Below are positions 56,757 to 64,000 of a DNA stretch of 64,000 nt, one piece after another. The notes below the pieces were generated by a model, which did no database searches, was not told where the DNA came from, and was given only the letters and a program-made list of their open reading frames with translations. How positions within the stretch are numbered: position 1 is the first letter of the stretch; each line of letters opens with the position of its first letter. This DNA comes from Phlebopus portentosus (Eukaryota; Basidiomycota; Agaricomycetes; Boletales; Boletinellaceae), in the NCBI GenBank assembly GCA_037892935.1, contig JAYXKI010000003.1:496001-560000 (forward strand), read 5' to 3'. The position numbers were made by a program, and so were the translations under genes.

Positions 56757-57797
56757 TCACTGGTCACCGAATATTCGAACCATGAGCGGGACGGGTATAG
56801 GAGGTCCTTTCCATGTCGGGTCATCATCGCCGATGAGGATTTCTGCGATAATAAAGAATCCATGCGCGTTGTAGAATTCCGTATTAGCTGCGGCATTGCT
56901 TGAGAGGAGGTACGTTGACCGGCCCTCGGCATCTGCTAGTTTCGTGACGGCATCGAGCAAAGCTCCACCGTACCCGCGACGCTGGAACTCAGGCGCAGTC
57001 GCTAGGGCGTTGACGCAACGCATTCGTCGCCAATCGGCGCCAAGAATCTCTTCGGCGAATTTGTCGAGCTTTTTACTGACCTCATCGAACCTCTACAAAA
57101 CACAATTTAGTTCAGAAAGGGCGACAATAAGGGTGCAGAATGATCGAATCGTACCCTCCGCTGCATCTCGGTCTTTCCAACGATATCAAGAGCACGATTA
57201 ATCAGGCGGTATAGTTCGTCGATTTTCCTATCTATCTTGGACTTCTTGGATGCTTCTGGTGCTGGAACACTAAACAAGCCATTAGAGCCTACAACAGAAG
57301 AAGTATCGCCGTTTACTTACGCGCATACCACAGCCCTCCCGTGATTGACTGCAAGTCCCCATTTTCGTCGTGCCCATTGCGACACCCCGATGGCAAACTG
57401 AAGCCGTTGTATTCGATTGTAGAACTTGGTATTCCGCGCATCCTGAAATCCGATAATGTTCAACTGATTGTTCTTTGACAAAGTTATAAGTAAAATGTAC
57501 GAACGGGAGTTTCACGGATGTATTTTGCCAGCGGATCGTCTTCAATTCCTGTGACCAATGTTCGCGACGCTCGACGGATGTCGCCTGCACCGAGCGCGTT
57601 AGAACAGTCGCGACGAAGAGCACTGACCACGACCACGTACGATTTCGCAAGCGCTTGACCACGACTTTTTCAGCAAGCAGATAATCGGAGGAGAGAGCGT
57701 CTTCGAGAGCTAGGTAGCGCAATAGATGCTTGTCATCGGTGTCGAGAAATTTGATCCCATCGGAATGACTGATGGAGGAATAGGACGGTCGAGGCAT
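56757..57797 (-). CDS. GNAT-family N-acetyltransferase, copy B of a convergent pair
   Basis: Exon 1 begins MPRPSYSSISHSDG and carries KHLLRYLALEDALSSDYLL and HWSQELKTIRWQNTS. The next exon reads FYNRIQRLQFAIGVSQWARRK, then WGLAVNHGRAVVCA, nearly the same block as in copy A. Then come SKKSKIDRKIDELY and FDEVSKKLDKFAEEILGADW. A textbook GNAT motif A follows, ALATAPEFQRRGYGGALLDA, with NTEFYNAHGFFIIAEILIG at the C-terminal edge and PLMVRIFG at the end. The intact QRRGYG indicates a working acetyl-CoA site, in contrast to copy A. Substrate unknown; relatives are cytosolic enzymes of unassigned specificity. The stops of the two copies are about 150 bp apart, so their transcripts may overlap. Confidence 0.85.
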
Positions 57798-58312
57798 GGC
57801 GTCAAGACTTCAGAAACAGAAAGAGAGCCCGACGAGTCCAATCCTCCAAAAGGACAGCGTAGACCAAGTGGAAAAAGGTGGGTTCAAATATAACCGGCAT
57901 TTACGATGTTGCTTTTATGTCGGGCCAGTGAGGGCTGCGCAGAACTCAGCACCCGGACTGGTTACTGCGGTACCATCCTTATGAGGCAAATTTATGTCAC
58001 ATGCGTTTGCTTCCACTGATGCGATCATGTCTTGTAAATTGACCGCAGCGCGCAGCGAGCTCATTTTCCGCACCCAAGCACAATCCGGCTGCTGCTCATC
58101 CGGATATAAGCACCCATTTATGTTTTTTTACGTCGTAAGAGATTATAAATTGTACAGGAGGATAAATCAGGCGAAAGTACACATACGTACATACACCTAA
58201 AGACGATGCACAACAACTTTGGACAAAGCAAGGATGATTCTATGATATAAGGATTGAATAAGGATAAGAATCAAATATAGAAAAAGAAAACAATTTTAGA
58301 TTGAATCAGTTA
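57798..58312. other. spacer upstream of copy B and downstream of WDR24, no gene
   Basis: Short chance ORFs only. AT-rich 3' flank of WDR24 from about 58200. Confidence 0.4.
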
Positions 58313-61300
58313 TCATGCAGCTAGCTTCTCACTCGCAGTCCAGCAATAATGACCGCAGCCCGCAGCGCAGGGATGTCCTGAGATTTTGATTGTCGACTGG
58401 TCAGGAAGCGAACCATCACCTCCGAGGCTCGGCGAGCTTGCGCTACCTCCTTCAGATGCAGCTTCAATACGCACGCGATGTCCGCGATTATCTTGAGTAA
58501 CAGAGGACAATTCAGTCATCGGCCGTTGCATATAGAACCGGTGATAACAATCACGGTGGCCGCCGTGCGAACATACGGCGCACACGAACAACGTCGAACG
58601 GACCGGTAAGTGACTGGGTGCACAGTCGTCAGGATACTCCTTTCCGGAAAGATAACAGAAGGAGCAAAATACCCACCAGATAGCACACATGATCGCAGCT
58701 CTCTTGCATTCAAAGCACTGGCTGTAACCGTTCCAAGATCGATCAACGCCTTCTTTTTGCCCCAGCGCGTGTTGCAACATCGGCTTGCGACACGATGCGC
58801 AGGTGGAATGCATCGTCGTCTGAACTTGCGTTGATTGCCGGACTTCAACTGACGGAGCGTACTTCCGAATATACGCCAGAACTTCGTACATTCGGAAGCG
58901 GGAGAGGATATCTGTGGGTACATTAATAAGTTCGCATTCGGGTTAATTATTATGGGAAGCGAACCAAGATATGCCTCGATGAATTGTAAGGCTCTCCCGT
59001 TGGGATGCCTAGCTCCGACGGCGCTATACAGGAAAGCATAGCACAGAGCTGGACATCTCCCTAGATATTCGCGTATTCAGTATCACGACAATTTGCATGA
59101 GGTTGATGCACTGACATTTTCCGCAAGGCGATCTACAATTTTTCTCAACGCGTTCCATGCAGTCTGTCGATAGCAATTTTCCGCATCTCTAATAGCCAGA
59201 TGATTCCACTCTAGAAAGCGCATCTCTTGCTCATCCACAAAATATTCACTTCCGGTATGCGTGGACTGTTTATTGGTCGCGGTAATGCCTTGCGGACGGC
59301 CGACTTTACTTCTTTGAGATGGTGCTAATGATGTTGTTTCCGCAAGTGCTTCAGATTCGGAAGGCCCAGTCTGACCCTGGCTTATCGACTTATCTCCACC
59401 TGCCATTACTGTTAATACACTACTCTGAGAGTCTGTTCGCTGCAGATCTTGGTCACTCTTCAATTTCGCTTTAGAGCCCGACACCACAGAAGCGTGAGTT
59501 GAGGTTCGGCTTCTGGCTGGTCGCTTCAAAGAAGCCGAACGCGCGGCCGTCGTCGACGCAGCCGAATTGTCGGATTCAGATTCGGAAGACGCAGGAGATA
59601 CGGAGTCTTCCTTCTCGTCTTCAGCCCACCCGTTGTCATCATGCAGTCCAGGGCTCGATACAACACGAGTTCGGACCCGCGAAGCAAGGCTGACAGATGA
59701 GCTCATGCTTTCTGTACTGGCTCTAGCTTTCATGGATTCGGGACGATGTTCAGGAGGTAGTGCAATCACTTCTTCATCGGATGAATCTTCATTTAGTGCA
59801 CCTTCACCCACTTCACGCGAAGCGCGGGGTCTACTTGAAGTATGTCGATCCTCGCTGCCACCAGCTTTGGATGAGGAGCTGCGTCGCAGTGACAGCCGTC
59901 GCGGTCGGTTAGCAGAGCTGACGCTGACGCTCTTGCTAATCATCTTGCTTTCATCGTCCAATGAGGATTGCTTTCCATTCTCAGGGCTAGCCACGTCCTG
60001 TGCGAGTGCTGGGGATACGGGAGAGCGAGCGGAAGAAGTCATAGCCCTGTATACTGTTACCAGTCCCCCAGAACGTTTTGGAGCCACTTCGCGTATTAAG
60101 CTCGGAGGATCCGAGGACGACGATCGCGTATCTTCCGTTTTGTGAGGCGATTTCCTAACTGTGGGCACAGTAGCAGGAGCGGAAGCAGAGTGTGAGACGC
60201 CAGGAACGGAATTCCTACGGGATAATGGCGGTGATGAAGGTTTCAACATTATATCCTCGAGTAAAGATCGCAGTAGAAGCCAGACGCGCCCGGCCTCATA
60301 GTTTCCTGCGTCAAACGCAGTCTTATGTCCCATACTCAAAATATGAACTGCATCAAAAGAATGAATTTCGACTCACCTCAGCGTTCAGTTCGCATAAAGT
60401 CAGTCGATCTGCTCCGTCCATTTTATAACTTCGTGCCAGAAAAGTAAAGGCATCCCATTCCTCTGAATCGGTTACATTAAAGATTGTACCGACCGATTGA
60501 GATGCTGGTGTGTATCGTTTATCGCCTAATTTCTTTAGTGACCCGGTCTTCTCGGCGGAATCTACCTCTTGCCCTCGTTCACTGCGAAATAATATAAACA
60601 TGTCAAATCCAAAACTACTGAGAAAAAGAAAAAGAACTTACACATCATCGTATGGTATTTCCCATTGTCCAACATTATCAGAAACAAACGTTAGAGAACC
60701 AGTAGGTGTCCATGTCAGAGCAGTACGAGGCACAGAATCGAGTGGCTTGTCACAGTAGCGCAAGTCCATCTGCGAGAACGCGCCGGAAGGATGCTGCACC
60801 CATAAAGCGTGCGAGTCCGCAAAAGTCATATCTGGCCGAGGGATATATATATGAATGACATAAGCATAGGATGTTCAGCCGACTATTGTATTGCATTTGA
60901 TCTTCACCTGATACACCACCCTCACAGTTACTTCCTTCAACGGTCCATTTAGCGATCCATGGACGCCGCACATCCCAGATTTCGATCGAGTCTCCGGATC
61001 TTTGGGCTACATCCCTGTCTGGGTTTACTTCGGTTCCTCCGACGCCATGTTGGGCGACGTCTGCTCTAATGCTGCCAGGGCTGTTCTGCTGGAGTACAGC
61101 ATTGTCATTGAGCTCTGTGAGAACACCTGATGTGTTTACGGAAGAGGAAGGCACAGTCTTTGTTGTAGGATTATACGCAGACTCATTATAAGAAGCAATG
61201 GCAAGTTCCGTTTCGTATCCCGGACGCCACAGCACTCGGCGCACAGGGTAAGAGGCATGCAATACATATGCGGGTTTGCGGGACGTTTGGGACTGAGTTT

Positions 61301-62554
61301 CCTTGAAATCCCAGACCTATCAAAATGGAAGACAGAAAGCTGTAAGCAAGCCCACGTGGCTCTCAAGTAGGGGGGATCGGTCTACCTTCACAGTTCGGTC
61401 TAGTCCAGCGCTGGCTAGCCATCCTCCACTGACGCCTGTTTCATTCCAATCAAGAGATAAAATAGCCCCTGTATGAGCAAGTGGTACTCTCTCGACAAGC
61501 CCTTTTTGTCCCATCCTCAAGTCCCAACTGTTTGATTGGATGATCCATGAATAAGGTATGAAAGCTTGAAAAGCTGAGCAGTGGTCTTACCGGCACATTG
61601 AACCACTATCGAGACCCGTGATAGCATGTAAGGGTTCGAGAATGGAAGGCGAAAACATGACGGTGCGAATAGCGAACGAGTGATGAATGTGAAGGAACTC
61701 CTTTGATAGATTCCTCAAATCCTGGCCGAAATGTCAATTACCGAATCAAATGAAGACTGATGACAACACACCCAAACTCTCAGGTAGCCATCGGAGGAGC
61801 CGGTACTACAATAATGGGGCATTACACTAGAGTACGACAGTTTATTGATTGATCGCGTGTGAGCTTTCTTCTTCGACTCTAGATAGATATGTCCATCTTC
61901 GGGCCTATCATTTAAAACTTCGCACATACCATATTTCAAGGATCCTGATTTGTGCAAGTCCCAAAGCAGTATTTCACCATTCCTGGCACTCGTCAAAATC
62001 TTCGTATCAAAAGCTTCGCACCGTTAGCTCGGTAAGACAGCGAAACATATGGCGCATGAGTGACAAGTAAATTCACCTTTATGACACCACGCAACATCGG
62101 TCATAGCGCTGTCGACTTTGAGTCCACTTCCTGACCAATAGTTCTTTGAAGCGTCGATCCGGAAGCCACCCTTTCCGATAGCATATTTGTGTTCCGAAGC
62201 AGGCCTTTCAGTGCCATCTGATACGCGAAGTATCCTCAAAGCTGTACGACACATTCAAAATTAGCGCCAGCCTTTGACTCAAAAGCAGACAATTCATTTA
62301 CAGTCTTTTCCGGCGACGACACAGCGCTTGCCATCTGGGCTCTTAGAAATAGCGGATCCTCCAGCTGAGCTTGCTGCGTGTAATGTGACAGATCGAGAAG
62401 GACCCTGGTAGCCATGCATCCGAGAGTCCGAGAACGTTTCAGGCGGCGACTTTACCTCATGTAGTGACTGCAATCCTGAAAGGTGAAGCGTTGGCCTTGC
62501 TGCTGGTGTGGGTAGCGGAGTGGAGAAAGGATTGTGCAACATTTTGGTTTGCAC
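58313..62554 (-). CDS. WDR24: GATOR2/SEA-complex subunit WDR24 (Sea2/Rtc1)
   Basis: About eleven exons. The N-terminal half is a WD40 propeller (KILTSARNGEILLWDL, HYCSTGSSDGYLRVWDLR, AILSLDWNE, WLASAGLDRTVKVWDF, SIEIWDVRRPW). A Ser/Arg-rich linker of about 300 residues follows, then the alpha-solenoid part (QEMRFLEWNHLAIRD, GDVQLCAMLSCIAPSEL, ALQFIEAYL, DILSRFRMYEVLAYIRK). The C-terminal RING-like zinc domain has CASCRKPM, CFECKR, LFVCAVCSHGGH and CAAGCGHYC. In other eukaryotes this complex sits on the vacuole/lysosome and relays amino-acid supply to TORC1. Near 58994-59004 the frame slips: IAPSELGIP and GRALQFIEAYL are in frames that differ by one base and no intron separates them, so one A appears to be missing. 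Start at the ATG at 62554 precedes a Pro/Thr-rich leader. Confidence 0.92.
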
Positions 62555-63767
62555 AAGACCGTGAATCCTCTGAGAATAACGCAGGCCCCAGCTACCGGTC
62601 CTAATCTAATACCCTCCTACGAGGAATAATTTGGCTGCAGCCATCGTCTGCTGCAGCGATTAGAAAGAGCTTGTCATGATAAAACGATACGATACAGTAA
62701 GCTGGCGCGCGAGGTTGGCACAAAAACAAAAGGGTCACGTGTAGAACAAATCCAGGATCAGCCATTACGTTTCACCGACACCCAGCGTTAACGAGATTTG
62801 ACGGCAAAACCATTGTTTCAAGAAGCCATCCTCAATGAAAGCCATCAAGCTCACTCTGGGTCCGACTCTTACATTCGAAGCGTAATATACAACGTCAAGA
62901 TGTGGAAGCTCATACATTTGCCATCGCTACGTACAGCTGTCGATGCACCGCCGAGTGGACCTTTCACCTGAGTTCGTTGGAGTGTGATCTCGTCTCGCGC
63001 CAGAACAACAGACCAGTTCTCATCGCGTTGCAGGAGATGTATCATGTATCACCTATCCTGCTTGACTACGTACATTCGATCAAGGCGCTTCACTGGTACC
63101 CCCATTAGGGCGAACAGCGTGAACAATCGGCACAGAAGCAAGATGCTTTCGTTGATGAGGATTATCGTGATAGTTGCCTTTGCCACGTCTATTTTGACAT
63201 ATCTACGGGCATTGGAAAGGATTCATGCTTGCATGTTTGTCTTTTTCCCGCTATCATACGCGATAATTTGATGAGCTACCATCTGACCATCTGCTTTCAC
63301 AGTCGCTTGTTGTACAGATAGCTTGTGATGAGCGATGAGAGAACCGTCATGTTGCTTCCCTCGGCGCCTCACAACCCACGCTATCTCGAGAGTCGCATGG
63401 GCATCGGCTTCTCGAGTTATTTTCACGCGGAATGATCTTTCGTCGCGGTTCAGGGTGTCTGTCCTCGCCGATGACGTGGAAAATGTTCTGTTTTTTCTTT
63501 TTCTGTTGGAATTGACAGCACGGTAAAAATAGAATACTTCGGCTGTGGTCGTCTGCACTGCTCCGCCTTATGGTGAGTTGTCACCTGCCTTGTGAATCGC
63601 ACTTGTCTCTGCACGCGGTCTCATTGTGTCCTCCTTCTTCCAGTAACTCATGGCAACCGAACATACGTATAAATGCCTGCTCACTCTCACTGGTGGAGTG
63701 CATCGGTACCCTCTTCTTCAACACCTGGCCTCTTGACCATCTTCCTCTGTACTCTGAAAATCTCACC
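62555..63767. other. intergenic region left of the protease gene
   Basis: 1.2 kb with no accepted gene. Inverted CTGCAG words (GGCTGCAGCC, TGCTGCAGCG) lie near 62634-62655. The last 120 bases before 63768 are CT-rich, the usual leader of strongly expressed fungal genes. Confidence 0.4.
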
Positions 63768-64000
63768 ATGCAGATAAAAATCGCTGCTCTCGTTTCTCTT
63801 CTCCCACTCCTTACTCAGGCTTCGCCTACCCCATCTTTGTCAGGAACGAAGATATCTCTTACCAAACGGTCATCTGTCGTCAAGAATGGTGTGGTCAACA
63901 TGAATGGATTGCAATCTCACATCCAGCAAATACAAGGGTATGTGTCTTCATTGGCTCTCTATCTTCGCTATTTCACTCCTTCCACAGAAAAATTGCGCGT
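63768..64000 (+). CDS. secreted pepsin-like aspartic protease, 5' part only
   Basis: The first exon (63768-63937) and the start of an intron with a GTATGT donor. It encodes a signal peptide, MQIKIAALVSLLPLLTQASP, followed by a propeptide-like stretch with ISLTKRSSVVKNG and MNGLQSHIQQIQG. A basic KR pair after the signal and a helical Gln-rich segment are usual in the propeptides of basidiomycete A1 aspartic proteases (polyporopepsin group). The catalytic DTG motifs lie beyond the window, so the call rests on the propeptide style alone. Another secreted enzyme remains possible. Confidence 0.5.
   Translation, partial: MQIKIAALVSLLPLLTQASPTPSLSGTKISLTKRSSVVKNGVVNMNGLQSHIQQIQGYVSSLALYLRYFTPSTEKLR

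Noticed and set aside
59567..60145. 192-aa plus-strand Ser-rich ORF
   Set aside because: Antisense shadow of the Ser-rich linker of WDR24.

Overview
The window reads as nuclear DNA of a filamentous basidiomycete, most likely an Agaricomycete. Protein genes are cut by many short GT-AG introns of about 47-70 nt, each with a CTNA-type branch site close to the acceptor. The genes include mitochondrial complex I subunits, an INO80F-like subunit, MLH3, a diaphanous formin and GATOR2/SEA WDR24. No rRNA, tRNA, CRISPR array or bacterial operon was seen. Gene models were built by hand: exons were joined by splice signals, reading phase and family motifs recalled from memory. No database search was run.

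Layout. Bases 1-6000 are repeat-like: two unrecognised A-rich ORFs, GC-rich filler, diverged tandem repeats and a GTGGAG-rich minisatellite. Bases 6-10 kb hold an intact small GNAT acetyltransferase and a decayed copy of it. From 10 to 30 kb the region is gene-poor: a two-HMG-box protein, a tiny predicted gene, NDUFA13 and an INO80F-like gene. The HMG and NDUFA13 genes carry introns of 0.87 and 1.1 kb, exceptional here. At 30-32 kb prefoldin subunit 2 and NDUFS8 are head to head. Bases 32-36 kb are empty except for an F-box pseudogene with five in-frame stops. From 36 to 62.6 kb the DNA is compact: Gcs1-type ArfGAP, MLH3, an Rtc3/SBDS-like gene with a 4-nt microexon, a formin, a nucleoside hydrolase, a basic His-rich protein, a DUF3245-like nuclear protein, Gemin2, two convergent GNAT paralogues and WDR24. 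The right edge cuts the start of a secreted aspartic protease.

How the genes relate. Most are unrelated housekeeping genes. Three divergent pairs share short promoters (PFD2/NDUFS8, ArfGAP/MLH3, DUF3245-like/Gemin2). Two complex I subunits lie about 7.5 kb apart.

No coherent new multi-gene system was found. The observations most worth following are the 4-nt microexon, the stop-only F-box pseudogene, the decayed GNAT duplicate, the two giant introns, and four apparent one-base deletions in otherwise intact conserved genes. The deletions look more like consensus errors than biology and should be settled before annotation.
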